64,000 bases of DNA, taken from contig CP047152.1 of assembly GCA_041879295.1 (NCBI GenBank), positions 4,097,501 to 4,161,500 of the forward strand. Direction: 5' to 3'. A program made the position numbers and the translations under genes. Origin of the DNA: Pseudomonas putida (GTDB lineage Bacteria > Pseudomonadota > Gammaproteobacteria > Pseudomonadales > Pseudomonadaceae). The notes beneath the pieces are model-generated. The model was not told the DNA's origin, searched no databases, and was given only the letters and a program-made list of their open reading frames with translations. Each line of letters opens with the position of its first letter. Positions within the stretch are counted from its first letter, which is position 1. This document shows positions 17,305-26,957 of this stretch, one piece after another.

Positions 17305-17380
17305 TGGCGTCCCCTAGGGGACTCGAACCCCTGTTACCGCCGTGAAAGGGCGGTGTCCTAGGCCACTAGACGAAGGGGAC
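17305..17380 (-). tRNA. tRNA-Glu(TTC), copy 2
   Basis: This 76-nt gene is identical to copy 1 over its whole length, with anticodon TTC and an encoded CCA. Confidence 0.97.
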
Positions 17381-17422
17381 GTAACCTTCGTGCCGATCCG
17401 CTAACGCGAACCGCGGCAAAAT

Positions 17423-17498
17423 TGGTGGAGCTAAGCGGGATCGAACCGCTGACCTCCTGCATGCCATGCAGGCGCTCTCCCAGCTGAGCTATAGCCCC
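17423..17498 (-). tRNA. tRNA-Ala(GGC), copy 2
   Basis: This 76-nt gene is identical to copy 1 of tRNA-Ala, with anticodon GGC and an encoded CCA. Confidence 0.97.
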
Positions 17499-17549
17499 GG
17501 ATTTCTAGCCTCGCGGCCCAGCGACATACCAACATCGCTTGTGTAAAAC

Positions 17550-17625
17550 TGGCGTCCCCTAGGGGACTCGAACCCCTGTTACCGCCGTGAAAGGGCGGTG
17601 TCCTAGGCCACTAGACGAAGGGGAC
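17550..17625 (-). tRNA. tRNA-Glu(TTC), copy 3
   Basis: This 76-nt gene is identical to the other two Glu copies, with anticodon TTC and an encoded CCA. Confidence 0.97.
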
Positions 17626-17697
17626 GAACCTTCTTACCTTCAAGACCCGGTTGCTGGACCCGGTCTTGCTTATCAGCCTTGGCTGCTAAGCGGAATT

Positions 17698-17773
17698 TGG
17701 TGGAGCTAAGCGGGATCGAACCGCTGACCTCCTGCATGCCATGCAGGCGCTCTCCCAGCTGAGCTATAGCCCC
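17698..17773 (-). tRNA. tRNA-Ala(GGC), copy 3
   Basis: This 76-nt gene is the promoter-proximal member of the array, with anticodon GGC and an encoded CCA. Confidence 0.97.
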
Positions 17774-17848
17774 ACAATGTCGCTTTGAACTGAACCGCTG
17801 GCTGGGTGCCTGGCGTTTCGTTTCCGTTCATCGCTGTGGACGGGGCGC

Positions 17849-17877
17849 ATATTAAGATCGGATTGCAGGGCTGTCAA
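17849..17877 (-). promoter_or_regulatory. Strong sigma70 promoter of the tRNA array, with GC-rich discriminator
   Basis: On the minus strand TTGACA and TAATAT are separated by 17 bp and followed by a GCGCCCCG discriminator. That pattern is typical of stable-RNA promoters under stringent (ppGpp) control. It lies about 75 bp upstream of tRNA-Ala copy 3. Confidence 0.85.
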
Positions 17878-17961
17878 ACTAATTTTCAAAAATATTCAAA
17901 AATTTTTTCACAGATAACAATCACTTACCGCCCTGCCCCGGTTTTTTGGGGCTTAGTTGGC

Positions 17962-18039
17962 CTGTGGGAGCGGGCGTGCCCGCAAATGCGGTATTGAATT
18001 TACCATTGCATTCGCGGGCACGCCCGCTCCCACAGGTTA
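17962..18039. repeat. Inverted REP pair between tRNA promoter and gltX
   Basis: CTGTGGGAGCGGGCGTGCCCG on the left and CGGGCACGCCCGCTCCCACAG on the right form an inverted pair about 30 bp apart, next to the gltX stop codon. Confidence 0.85.
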
Positions 18040-18053
18040 GGTGCAAAGCTGAA

Positions 18054-19535
18054 TCAGGCAATGGAAGCCAACAGCTTTTCCCACTCTTTGTTTTCTTTCT
18101 TCGACACCCCACCCAGCAGGTCCAGGGCCTGGCGCAGGCGGTAGCGGGTCAGGTCGGGACCGAGGATTTCCATGGCGTCCAGCACCGAAACCGAGCTGGC
18201 CTGGCCGGTGATGGCGGCGAACATCAGCGGCATGGCGTCACGCAGCTTCAGCTCCAGCGCCTCGACCACGGCCTGGATGCAACCGGTGATGCGCTCTTTT
18301 TCCCACTGGCGCAGGCTTTCAAGCTTCCACAGGATCAGCTGGATCACCTGGCGCACCTGGTCGGCCGACAGTTTCTTGCTTTCGAACAGCTTGGCGTCCA
18401 GCTTGAGCGCGCCTTCGAAGAAGAACCCGCCCAACGGGGCAACCTGGCTGAAGGTTTCTACCCGGCCCTGCACGTGCGGGGCAATCTTCATCATGTAGTC
18501 GCTGTTGAACGCCCATTTCTGCAGGCGTGCGGCGAATTCCTCTACCGGCAGCTCGCGCAGCCACTGGCCGTTGAGCCAGGACAGCTTCTCGATGTCAAAG
18601 ATCGGGCCGCCCAGCGAGATACGCGACAGGTCGAAGTGCTCGACCATTTCGGCCAGCGAGAACTTCTCGCGCTCGTCAGGCATCGACCAGCCCATGCGGC
18701 CAAGATAGTTGAGCATCGCTTCAGGCATGAAGCCCATGCGCTCATAGAAGGTGACCGAGGTCGGGTTCTTGCGCTTGGACAGTTTGGATTTGTCCGGGTT
18801 GCGCAGCAGCGGCATGTAGCACAGCTTGGGCTGCTCCCAACCGAAGTACTCGTACAGCTTGATCAGCTTGGGCGCCGATGGCAGCCACTCTTCCCCACGC
18901 AGCACGTGGGTGATGCCCATCAGGTGGTCGTCGACCACGTTGGCCAGGAAGTACGTCGGCAGGCCGTCGTTCTTCATCAGCACCTGCATGTCCATGCGGT
19001 CCCACGGGATCTCGACATCGCCGCGCAGCATGTCCGGCACCACGCAGATACCTTCGCTCGGCACCTTCATGCGGATCACGTGCGGCTCGCCAGCGTCCAG
19101 GCGGCGCTGTACTTCTTCGGCGCTCATCAGCAACGCACGGCCATCGTAACGCGGGGTTTCGCCGCGGGCCTGCTGCTCGGCACGCATCTGCTCCAGCTCT
19201 TCGGCGGTGCAGAAGCAGTAGAAGGCGTGGCCGGCGTCTACCAGTTCCTTGGCGTACTTGGCGTAGATTTCGCCACGCTCGCTCTGCCGGTAAGGGCCAT
19301 GCGGGCCGCCGACATCCGGGCCTTCGTTCCATTCGATGCCAAGCCAGCGCAGGGCGTCGAAGATCTGTTGCTCCGACTCACGCGTGGAGCGCAGCTGGTC
19401 GGTGTCTTCAATGCGCAAGATGAACTCACCGCCGTGCTGCTTGGCAAAGCAGTAGTTGAACAGGGCGATGTAGGCAGTGCCGACATGGGGGTCGCCGGTA
19501 GGCGATGGCGCGATACGCGTGCGTACGGTGGTCAT
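18054..19535 (-). CDS. gltX: Glutamyl-tRNA synthetase
   Basis: GltX charges tRNA-Glu with glutamate. The 493-residue class I synthetase begins [19 protein letters not shown], containing the HIGH-equivalent motif HVGT, with the KMSKS-equivalent KLSKR about halfway along. A longer frame to 19619 exists but its extra residues are not family-like. It lies directly upstream of three tRNA-Glu genes, its own substrates. The tRNAs have a separate promoter, so the link is positional rather than a simple operon. Confidence 0.97.
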   Translation of the reverse strand: MTTVRTRIAPSPTGDPHVGTAYIALFNYCFAKQHGGEFILRIEDTDQLRSTRESEQQIFDALRWLGIEWNEGPDVGGPHGPYRQSERGEIYAKYAKELVDAGHAFYCFCTAEELEQMRAEQQARGETPRYDGRALLMSAEEVQRRLDAGEPHVIRMKVPSEGICVVPDMLRGDVEIPWDRMDMQVLMKNDGLPTYFLANVVDDHLMGITHVLRGEEWLPSAPKLIKLYEYFGWEQPKLCYMPLLRNPDKSKLSKRKNPTSVTFYERMGFMPEAMLNYLGRMGWSMPDEREKFSLAEMVEHFDLSRISLGGPIFDIEKLSWLNGQWLRELPVEEFAARLQKWAFNSDYMMKIAPHVQGRVETFSQVAPLGGFFFEGALKLDAKLFESKKLSADQVRQVIQLILWKLESLRQWEKERITGCIQAVVEALELKLRDAMPLMFAAITGQASSVSVLDAMEILGPDLTRYRLRQALDLLGGVSKKENKEWEKLLASIA

Positions 19536-19678
19536 TGAGAGTCTCGAACGAAAGATGAAACAAAGGCGGGATGTTAGCAGGAGGCGGGCACCGGGCTCCA
19601 GCAATGGCGCGAACGTCACTTGTCGACAGGCCCTGTGCCGCTGTTAAATTTGTTTACATTTCTGGAACGATAGTCCCC

Positions 19679-20734
19679 ATGCCTGCCCAACTCAAACGCC
19701 GCCTGACGATCTTCTTCACCCTGGTGGCCATCATTGCCCTTGCCTTCCTGGCCCACTGGTACTTCAAGGGCCGCTTCTACGAAAGCACCGACAACGCTTA
19801 CGTGCAGGGCGAGATCACCCGTATCTCCAGCCAGCTCGGTGCACGCATCGAAACAGTCCCGGTCGCGGACAACCAGCACGTCAACAAGGGCGACCTGCTG
19901 GTGCGCCTGGAGCCCGCCGACTTCGAGCTGGCGGTCGAACGCGCCCGCGCCGCCCTGGCCACCCGCGAAGCCGAGTACGCGCAAGCGCAAAGCCGCCTCA
20001 CCCAGCAAGGCAGCCTGATTGCCGCCGGCCAGGCCCAGCTGGCGGCTACCCAGGCCACTTTCGACCGTTCACGGCTGGACCTGAGCCGCGCCGAGAAACT
20101 GCGCAAGCCGGGTTTTGTCTCTGAAGAGCGGGTCACTACCCTGTCGGCGGACAGCCATGTCGCCGGTTCCCAGGTCGACAAGGCACGCGCCGACCTGCAA
20201 AGCCAGCGCCAGCAGGTCACGACCCTGAACGCCGAACTCAAGCGCCTCGATGCGCAAATCGCCAATGCCCGCACCGACCTGGCCCAGGCCGAGCTGAACC
20301 TGACCCGCTGCGAAATCCATGCACCGATCAGCGGCACCATCGGCCAGCGCAGTGCGCGCGATGGCCAGGTGGTGCAGGCTGGCGCCTACCTGCTGTCGAT
20401 CGTGCCGGATGAAGACATCTGGGTGCAGGCCAACTTCAAGGAAACCCAGATCGGCCGCATGCACCCCGGCCAGCGCGCGGAGCTGGTGTTCGACAGTTAC
20501 CCCGACACACCGATCGAAGGCCGGGTGGACAGCCTGTTCGCCGCGTCCGGTGCGCAGTTCAGCCTGCTGCCACCGGACAACGCCACCGGCAACTTCACCA
20601 AAGTTGTGCAGCGCATCCCGGTAAAACTCACGTTCCGCGCCGACAACCCGTTGCATGGGCGTATTCGCCCCGGCATGTCGGTGACCGCCACTGTCGACCT
20701 GCGCAGTGAAGACCAAGACCACAATGGCCGGTGA
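19679..20734 (+). CDS. HlyD/EmrA-family membrane-fusion protein of an efflux pump
   Basis: This 351-residue protein has one N-terminal membrane segment (about residues 9-28), a lipoyl-like hairpin domain (ARIETVPVADNQHVNKGDLL), a long coiled coil (about 90-200) and a beta-barrel/tail region with HAPISGTIGQRSARDGQVV. It should link an inner-membrane MFS transporter to an outer-membrane channel. The ATG at 19679 is used. The MFS gene overlaps its 3' end, so the two form an EmrAB-type unit; no outer-membrane component is adjacent. Confidence 0.92.
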   Translation: MPAQLKRRLTIFFTLVAIIALAFLAHWYFKGRFYESTDNAYVQGEITRISSQLGARIETVPVADNQHVNKGDLLVRLEPADFELAVERARAALATREAEYAQAQSRLTQQGSLIAAGQAQLAATQATFDRSRLDLSRAEKLRKPGFVSEERVTTLSADSHVAGSQVDKARADLQSQRQQVTTLNAELKRLDAQIANARTDLAQAELNLTRCEIHAPISGTIGQRSARDGQVVQAGAYLLSIVPDEDIWVQANFKETQIGRMHPGQRAELVFDSYPDTPIEGRVDSLFAASGAQFSLLPPDNATGNFTKVVQRIPVKLTFRADNPLHGRIRPGMSVTATVDLRSEDQDHNGR

Positions 20735-22274
20735 CCAACTGCTGCGCCCCACGGCGGAGCCAACCCGGCGCGACTGGATCGCGGTGATGAGCGTGATGCT
20801 CGGTGCCTTCATGGCAGTGCTGGACATCCAGATCACCAACTCCTCGTTGAAGGACATCCAGGGCGCACTGTCGGCGACGCTGGAAGAAGGCTCATGGATT
20901 TCCACCTCGTACCTGGTAGCGGAAATCATCATGATCCCGCTAACAGCCTGGCTGGTGCAGCTGCTGTCGGCGCGGCGCCTGGCAGTGTGGGTATCCGGCG
21001 GCTTCCTGCTGTCGTCGCTGCTATGCTCGATGGCCTGGAACCTGGAGAGCATGATCCTGTTCCGTGCCTTGCAGGGCTTCACTGGCGGCGCGCTGATACC
21101 GCTGGCCTTTACCCTGACCCTGATCAAGCTGCCCGAGCACCACCGCGCCAAAGGCATGGCGATGTTCGCCATGACCGCCACTTTCGCCCCCTCCATCGGC
21201 CCCACCCTGGGCGGCTGGCTGACCGAGAACTGGGGCTGGGAGTACATCTTCTACATCAATATCCCGCCGGGCCTGCTAATGATCGCCGGCTTGTTATACG
21301 GGCTTGAGAAGAAGGAGGCGCACTGGGAGCTGCTGAAAAGTACCGATTACGCCGGGATCGTCACGCTCGGACTTGGGTTGGGCTGCCTACAGGTGTTTCT
21401 TGAGGAAGGCCATCGCAAGGACTGGCTGGAGTCGCACCTGATCGTCGGCCTGGGCAGCGTTGCCCTGGTCAGCCTGATCACCTTCGTCATCTTGCAGTTT
21501 TCCAAGCCACATCCACTGATCAACCTGCGCATTCTTGGCAACCGCAACTTTGGCCTGTCGAGCATCGCCAGCCTGGGCATGGGCGTGGGCCTGTACGGGT
21601 CGATCTATCTGCTACCGCTGTACCTGGCGCAGGTACAGGGTTACAACGCGTTGCAGATTGGCGAGGTGATCATGTGGATGGGTATTCCGCAGCTGTTCCT
21701 GATCCCGCTGGTGCCGCAACTGATGAAGGTGATATCGCCCAAGGTACTATGCGCGCTGGGGTTTTGCCTGTTCGGCGCTGCCAGTTTCGGTTCGGGGGTG
21801 CTCAACCCGGACTTTGCCGGGCCGCAGTTCAACCATATCCAGATCATCCGCGCCCTGGGCCAACCGATGATCATGGTGACCATCTCGCTGATTGCCACCG
21901 CGTATATCCAACAACAGGATGCAGGGTCCGCGTCGAGCCTGTTCAATATTCTGCGTAACCTCGGTGGCGCGATTGGTATTGCCTTGCTGGCCACCCTGCT
22001 GGATGCGCGCACCAAGGTGTACTTCGACTACCTGCGCGAATCGGTGGTGCCGAGCAACCCACAGGTGGCTGAGCGGCTGGCGCAACTGGCGGAGCGCTTG
22101 GGCAATGACAATGCGGCGCTGGGCAAACTTAGCGAGATTACCCACCAGCAGGCACTGATCATGGCTTACAACGATGCCTTCCACTTTGTCGGGATCGGGT
22201 TGGCGGTGAGCATGGTGGCGGTGTTGCTGACCCGCAAGTTGCCGGAGGGGCTGAAGGCTGGGGAGGCCCACTGA
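20724..22274 (+). CDS. DHA2-family MFS multidrug transporter (EmrB-like)
   Basis: This is a proton-driven inner-membrane exporter of about 516 residues with 14 predicted membrane segments. The N-terminal motif LGAFMAVLDIQITN and the antiporter motif GPTLGGWLTENWGW are characteristic of the EmrB/QacA group. The start is uncertain: ATG 20724 is used, but GTG 20706 is also possible; either overlaps the fusion-protein gene. Its substrate is unknown. Confidence 0.92.
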   Translation: MAGDQLLRPTAEPTRRDWIAVMSVMLGAFMAVLDIQITNSSLKDIQGALSATLEEGSWISTSYLVAEIIMIPLTAWLVQLLSARRLAVWVSGGFLLSSLLCSMAWNLESMILFRALQGFTGGALIPLAFTLTLIKLPEHHRAKGMAMFAMTATFAPSIGPTLGGWLTENWGWEYIFYINIPPGLLMIAGLLYGLEKKEAHWELLKSTDYAGIVTLGLGLGCLQVFLEEGHRKDWLESHLIVGLGSVALVSLITFVILQFSKPHPLINLRILGNRNFGLSSIASLGMGVGLYGSIYLLPLYLAQVQGYNALQIGEVIMWMGIPQLFLIPLVPQLMKVISPKVLCALGFCLFGAASFGSGVLNPDFAGPQFNHIQIIRALGQPMIMVTISLIATAYIQQQDAGSASSLFNILRNLGGAIGIALLATLLDARTKVYFDYLRESVVPSNPQVAERLAQLAERLGNDNAALGKLSEITHQQALIMAYNDAFHFVGIGLAVSMVAVLLTRKLPEGLKAGEAH

Positions 22275-22301
22275 GGCTATTACAGATTAGATGCGGTCCC
22301 T

Positions 22302-22388
22302 GTGGGAGCGGGCATGCCCGCGAACACCGGCGCAGCCGGTGCCAGCCACCGCATTGAATTCTTCGCGGGCACGCCCGCTCCCACAGGG
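22302..22388. repeat. Inverted REP pair between the efflux operon and uvrB
   Basis: CTGTGGGAGCGGGCATGCCCG on the left and CGGGCACGCCCGCTCCCACAG on the right face each other between two convergent genes. Confidence 0.85.
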
Positions 22389-22401
22389 CCCGCGCCCGGC
22401 T

Positions 22402-24417
22402 TCAGCTGCTGATCAACCGCTCCCGCAGCTGCGCAATCTCGTCACGCAACTGCGCCGCAGCTTCGAACTCCAGGTCGCGGGCGAACTGCATCATTTTCTC
22501 TTCCAACTGCTTGATGCGCTTGGTGATCTCGCCCGGCGTACGTAGTTCGGCCTCGTAACGGGCGCTCTCCTCTGCCGCCTTGGCCATGCCCTTGCGCTTC
22601 TTGCTGCGCGCACCGGGCACGGTGGCGCCTTCCATGATGTCGGCGATGTCCTTGACCACCCCCTTGGGCACGATGCCGTTGGCTTCGTTGAAGGCGATCT
22701 GCTTCTCGCGGCGGCGCTCGGTTTCATCAATGGCCCGCTGCATGGAGCCGGTGACGTTATCGGCATACAGGATGGCTCGGCCATTGAGGTTACGTGCAGC
22801 GCGGCCAATGGTCTGGATCAGGGAACGCTCGGAACGCAGAAAACCTTCCTTGTCTGCATCGAGGATGGCCACCAGCGACACCTCGGGCATGTCCAGGCCC
22901 TCGCGCAGCAGGTTGATGCCCACCAGTACGTCGAAGGTGCCCAGGCGCAGGTCGCGGATAATCTCTACCCGCTCCACCGTATCAATGTCCGAGTGCAGGT
23001 AGCGTACCCGTACGTCGTGGTCGGCCAGGTAATCGCTGAGGTCCTCGGCCATGCGCTTGGTCAGCGTTGTCGCCAGCACACGCTCGCCTGCCGCAACACG
23101 CTTGCGGATCTCGGACAGCAGGTCGTCGACCTGGGTCAGCGCAGGGCGTACCTCTACCTGCGGGTCGACCAGCCCGGTCGGGCGCACCACCTGCTCCACC
23201 ACGCGCCCGGCATGCTCGGCCTCGTAGGGGCCTGGGGTGGCCGAAACAAAAATGGTCTGCGGGCTGACATCCTCCCACTCGTCGAAACGCATCGGCCGAT
23301 TGTCCAGCGCCGAAGGCATGCGGAAGCCGTACTCGACCAGGGTTTCCTTGCGTGAACGGTCGCCCTTGTACATGGCGCCCACCTGCGGGACGCTGACGTG
23401 GGATTCGTCGATCACCAGCAGCGCATCGGGCGGCAGGTAATCGTACAGGGTGGGCGGCGGCGCCCCGGCCGGGCGCCCGGACAGGTAACGCGAGTAGTTT
23501 TCGATGCCGTTGCAATAGCCCAGCTCGAGGATCATCTCCAGATCGAAGCGGGTGCGTTGCTCCAAACGCTGCGCTTCGACCAGCTTGTTGGCCTTGTGCA
23601 GGTATTCCAGGCGATCTTTCAGCTCTTCCTTGATGCCCTCCACTGCTTCCAGCAGGGTTTCCCGCGGGGTGACGTAGTGGCTCTTGGGGTAGAAGGTGAA
23701 ACGTGGCAGCTTGCGGAAAACCTCACCGGTCAACGGATCGAAAGCGGCGATGTTCTCCACTTCATCGTCGAACAGCTCGATGCGGATGGCTTCCAGATCC
23801 GATTCGGCCGGGAAGATGTCGATTACGTCGCCGCGTACCCGGAAGGTGGCGCGGGCAAAGTCCATTTCGTTGCGGGTGTACTGCAGGTCGGCCAGGCGGC
23901 GCAGCAGCGCGCGCTGGTCGAGCTTGTCGCCACGGTCCACGTGCAGGACCATTTTCAGGTAGGTCTCGGGGCTGCCCAGGCCGTAGATGCACGACACAGT
24001 GGTCACGATGATCGCGTCACGCCGTTCCAGCAGCGCCTTGGTCGCCGACAGACGCATCTGCTCGATGTGGTCGTTGATCGAGGCGTCCTTCTCGATGAAG
24101 GTGTCTGACGACGGCACATAGGCTTCCGGCTGGTAGTAGTCGTAATAGGAAACGAAGTACTCCACCGCGTTGTTGGGGAAGAATGCCTTGAACTCCCCGT
24201 ACAACTGCGCGGCCAGCGTCTTGTTGGGCGCCAGCACCAGCGTGGGCCGCTGCACCTGCTGGATGACGTTGGCAATGCTGAAGGTCTTGCCCGAACCGGT
24301 CACCCCGAGCAACGTCTGGTGCGACAGCCCCGCCTCGATGCCTTCAACCAACTGGCGGATAGCCTCGGGCTGGTCGCCGGCCGGCTGGAAACGTGTGACG
24401 AGCTGGAACTCGGACAT
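22402..24417 (-). CDS. uvrB: Excinuclease ABC subunit B
   Basis: UvrB is the damage-verifying helicase-like subunit of nucleotide excision repair. The 671-residue protein starts [20 protein letters not shown]. It has Walker A in [10 protein letters not shown], the beta-hairpin region [12 protein letters not shown], the DESHVSVPQ motif, helicase motifs [10 protein letters not shown] and QTIGRAARN, and a C-terminal UVR motif that contacts UvrC. The start at 24417 matches the family; 24429 is only an upstream alternative. A CTG-N10-CAG LexA-box candidate lies 22 bp upstream. Confidence 0.98.
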   Translation of the reverse strand: MSEFQLVTRFQPAGDQPEAIRQLVEGIEAGLSHQTLLGVTGSGKTFSIANVIQQVQRPTLVLAPNKTLAAQLYGEFKAFFPNNAVEYFVSYYDYYQPEAYVPSSDTFIEKDASINDHIEQMRLSATKALLERRDAIIVTTVSCIYGLGSPETYLKMVLHVDRGDKLDQRALLRRLADLQYTRNEMDFARATFRVRGDVIDIFPAESDLEAIRIELFDDEVENIAAFDPLTGEVFRKLPRFTFYPKSHYVTPRETLLEAVEGIKEELKDRLEYLHKANKLVEAQRLEQRTRFDLEMILELGYCNGIENYSRYLSGRPAGAPPPTLYDYLPPDALLVIDESHVSVPQVGAMYKGDRSRKETLVEYGFRMPSALDNRPMRFDEWEDVSPQTIFVSATPGPYEAEHAGRVVEQVVRPTGLVDPQVEVRPALTQVDDLLSEIRKRVAAGERVLATTLTKRMAEDLSDYLADHDVRVRYLHSDIDTVERVEIIRDLRLGTFDVLVGINLLREGLDMPEVSLVAILDADKEGFLRSERSLIQTIGRAARNLNGRAILYADNVTGSMQRAIDETERRREKQIAFNEANGIVPKGVVKDIADIMEGATVPGARSKKRKGMAKAAEESARYEAELRTPGEITKRIKQLEEKMMQFARDLEFEAAAQLRDEIAQLRERLISS

Positions 24418-24439
24418 GAAGGACCTCACGGTGCAGCAG

Positions 24440-24455
24440 CTGTAAATTTAGCCAG
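24440..24455 (-). promoter_or_regulatory. LexA (SOS) box candidate upstream of uvrB
   Basis: CTGTAAATTTAGCCAG fits the CTG-N10-CAG LexA frame, with the left half CTGTA intact and an AT-rich centre; the right half departs from the TACAG consensus. A possible -10 (TATAGA on the minus strand, about 24460) lies just upstream of it. E. coli uvrB is SOS-controlled; in Pseudomonas this is uncertain. Confidence 0.5.
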
Positions 24456-24701
24456 TAGTCTATACCCAAATGCGCCCGTTCGGGGGCGCTTTCAAGGCAC
24501 AGGTGTGGGCCTGTGCAACGGTGGACACGGCAATTGGACCAATGGTCGAAAAATATTTGCGCAAATAGCCCTAAAAGCTGTGCCAGAGTGTCGCGGTGAC
24601 CGGTCGGTATCACTATACTGACTCCCCGTTTGTGCACCGCTTCAGTGCATTCGGCTGGAGCGTGTACGCCCTATCACACTCCAATCAGAGCCAAGGTAAC
24701 A

Positions 24702-25898
24702 ATGAGCCTGTTTTCCGCTGTCGAGCTGGCACCCCGCGACCCTATTCTGGGCCTCAACGAAGCATTCAACGCCGACCCACGTACCGACAAGGTCAACCTG
24801 GGCGTAGGCGTGTATTGCAATGAGGAAGGCCGCATTCCGCTGCTGCGCGCCGTGATCGAAGCCGAAACCCAGCGTGCCGCCCAGCACGCTTCGCGCGGCT
24901 ACCTGCCGATCGACGGCATCGCCACCTACGACCAGGCTGTGCAGAAGCTGCTGTTCGGCGCCGAGTCGCCACTGCTGGCCGCTGGCCGCGTGGTCACCGT
25001 GCAGGCCGTCGGTGGTACCGGCGCGCTGAAGATCGGCGCCGACTTTCTCAAGCGCATCTCGCCAGACGCCGTGGTTGCCATCAGCGACCCGAGCTGGGAA
25101 AACCACCGTGCGCTGTTCGAATCGGCCGGCTTCCCGGTGCAGAACTACCGCTACTACGATGCGCCGACCAACGACGTCAACCGCGCTGGCATGCTCGAAG
25201 ACCTCAACGCCCTGCCGTCCGGCTCGATCGTGGTGCTGCACGCCTGCTGCCACAACCCGACGGGCGTCGACCTGAACCTGGACGACTGGAAGAACGTTCT
25301 GGAAGTAGTCAAGGCCAAGGGCCACGTGCCGTTCCTCGACATGGCCTACCAGGGCTTTGGTGACGGTATCGCCGAAGACGCCTTCGCCGTGCGCCTGTTC
25401 GCCGAGTCGGGCCTGGAGTTCTTTGTTTCCAGCTCGTTCTCCAAATCGTTCTCGCTGTACGGCGAGCGCGTCGGCGCACTGTCGATCGTGACCGCCTCCA
25501 AGGACGAGAGCACCCGCGTGCTGTCGCAGGTCAAGCGCGTGATCCGCACCACCTACTCCAACCCGCCAACCCACGGCGCAACCATTGTTGCCACCGTGCT
25601 GAACAGCGCAGAACTGCGCCAGATGTGGGAAACCGAACTGGCCGAAATGCGCGAGCGTATCCACGGCATGCGCAAGCAGATGGTATCGCTGCTGGCCGAA
25701 TACGGTGCCAACCGCGACTTCAGCTTCGTTGGCCGCCAGGTCGGCATGTTCTCCTACTCGGGCCTGACCGTTGAACAGGTTGCCCGCCTGAAGAACGACT
25801 TCGGCATCTATGCCCTGGACACCGGCCGTATCGCGGTGGCCGCGCTGAACCAGAGCAACATCCACGTGGTGACCAAAGCTATCGTGGAAGTGCTGTAA
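24702..25898 (+). CDS. tyrB: Aromatic-amino-acid/aspartate aminotransferase
   Basis: This class I PLP aminotransferase interconverts aromatic or dicarboxylic amino acids with their 2-oxo acids. The 398-residue protein begins MSLFSAVELAPRDPILGL. It has the substrate-loop motif CCHNPTGVDL, the PLP lysine in SSSFSKSFSLYGERVG (about residue 248), and the C-terminal arginine in TGRIAVA. TyrB and AspC are hard to separate by eye. ATG 24702 is the family start. A TATACT -10 candidate is at 24614. tRNA-Asn follows with its own promoter. Confidence 0.9.
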   Translation: MSLFSAVELAPRDPILGLNEAFNADPRTDKVNLGVGVYCNEEGRIPLLRAVIEAETQRAAQHASRGYLPIDGIATYDQAVQKLLFGAESPLLAAGRVVTVQAVGGTGALKIGADFLKRISPDAVVAISDPSWENHRALFESAGFPVQNYRYYDAPTNDVNRAGMLEDLNALPSGSIVVLHACCHNPTGVDLNLDDWKNVLEVVKAKGHVPFLDMAYQGFGDGIAEDAFAVRLFAESGLEFFVSSSFSKSFSLYGERVGALSIVTASKDESTRVLSQVKRVIRTTYSNPPTHGATIVATVLNSAELRQMWETELAEMRERIHGMRKQMVSLLAEYGANRDFSFVGRQVGMFSYSGLTVEQVARLKNDFGIYALDTGRIAVAALNQSNIHVVTKAIVEVL

Positions 25899-25922
25899 CT
25901 CATTGTTTTGCCTGGGGGTGGG

Positions 25923-25950
25923 TTGACTTCTCCCGGGCAATCAGTAAGAT
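25923..25950 (+). promoter_or_regulatory. Promoter of tRNA-Asn
   Basis: TTGACT and TAAGAT are separated by 16 bp, ending 10 bp before the tRNA 5' end, with an ACGCGCAG discriminator. Confidence 0.75.
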
Positions 25951-25960
25951 ACGCGCAGAT

Positions 25961-26036
25961 TCCGCGATAGCTCAGTCGGTAGAGCAAATGACTGTTAATC
26001 ATTGGGTCCCTGGTTCGAGTCCAGGTCGCGGAGCCA
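25961..26036 (+). tRNA. tRNA-Asn(GTT)
   Basis: This 76-nt gene has acceptor TCCGCGA/TCGCGGA, anticodon GTT in GACTGTTAATC, a TTCGAGTCC T-loop and an encoded CCA. It has its own promoter and terminator. Confidence 0.97.
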
Positions 26037-26043
26037 AACATTG

Positions 26044-26081
26044 AAAAGCCCCCGTGTTGCGTAAGCAACCGGGGGCTTTTT
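26044..26081 (+). terminator. Terminator of tRNA-Asn
   Basis: The stem AAAAGCCCCCG / CGGGGGCTTTTT begins 8 bp beyond the CCA end and is followed by T residues. Confidence 0.9.
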
Positions 26082-26114
26082 CGTTGTTCACCGGAAGTAT
26101 GTCGGCGCCTGGTA

Positions 26115-26337
26115 GATCGAGCGCCGCCCGCGCGGCGCATCGCGAGCTGTGCTCGCTCCTACATTTGTTTCTGGCCAATCATTCCTGTGCCATTTGCGCG
26201 CGGACGCCTTGGCGCATGGCGCAATATCACGTCGTACAAACAAGGCGGTCGCGCGCGCCTGTAACAGACGTTACTGGCCCGAAACAAACGTAGGAGCGAG
26301 CGCAGCTCGCGATGCGCCGCGCGGGCGGCGCTCGATC
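26115..26337. repeat. Palindromic mobile-looking element, copy 2 (about 223 bp)
   Basis: The ends are GATCGAGCGCCGCCCGCG and its inverse, with REP-like arms as in the 466-710 copy. The core reads CATTCCTGTGCC...GCGCGCGGACGCCTTGGCGC and then GCCTGTAACAGACG, the reverse orientation relative to copy 1. It is inserted between the tRNA-Asn terminator and the 3' end of a DUF1285 gene, with no coding sequence of its own. Confidence 0.85.
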
Positions 26338-26386
26338 TGCCGGGCAGCACAAAACCCAAGACATGCACCATCCAGCCCCAGAGCCC

Positions 26387-26947
26387 TCAACGACTACGCC
26401 CAATCGGGTAAAACTGACCCTGGCTCCATACGCCCAACCATTCCTCCCCCTCGATCACACGCGGCACCGCCAGCTCCACCAGTTGGTAAAACACATTGCG
26501 ATGTATCAGCGCCTCCAGGTTGCTGCGCATCAGCACATACGGTGATGGCTCCTGCGTCACCGGGTCGATCACCACCCGCAGAGGGTTATCCGGACCGGCC
26601 TCGACCTGGTCCTCGACATTGCTGGTAAAGCGCAGCACCTGTTGTTCGCCTTCCCCCTGCACTTCCAGCAGCACGGCCACGAACGGCGCATCGTCGACAC
26701 GAATGCCGACCTTCTCTACCGGGGTGATCAGGAAATAGTCATCGCCATCGCGGCGAATGATGGTCGAGAACAGCCGCACCATCGGCTTTCGCCCGATCGG
26801 CGTGCCCAGGTAATACCAGGTGCCGTCGCGGGCGATGCGCATGTCGATGTCACCACAGAAATCCGGGTTCCACAGGTGCACCGGCGGCAGCCCCTTGGCC
26901 TTGGGGATCTGCGCCAGAAGGTCATTGGCCTTGCCGGAGTCACTCAT
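26387..26947 (-). CDS. DUF1285 domain protein
   Basis: This 186-residue protein of unknown function shows the DUF1285 pattern: LPPVHLWNPDFCGDIDMRI near the N-terminus, GTWYYLGTPIGRKPMVRLF, and FLITPVEKVGIRVDDAPF. The start is set at MSDSGKAND. No signal peptide is seen, so it is probably cytoplasmic. It follows a DUF4823 lipoprotein gene by 10 bp on the same strand and is likely co-transcribed. Confidence 0.88.
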   Translation of the reverse strand: MSDSGKANDLLAQIPKAKGLPPVHLWNPDFCGDIDMRIARDGTWYYLGTPIGRKPMVRLFSTIIRRDGDDYFLITPVEKVGIRVDDAPFVAVLLEVQGEGEQQVLRFTSNVEDQVEAGPDNPLRVVIDPVTQEPSPYVLMRSNLEALIHRNVFYQLVELAVPRVIEGEEWLGVWSQGQFYPIGRSR

Positions 26948-26957
26948 CACGCTTGCC

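Noticed and set aside
17151..17345. Small open frame containing RDRTADLLHAM
   Set aside because: It is read across tRNA-Ala and tRNA-Glu genes, a well-known annotation artefact.
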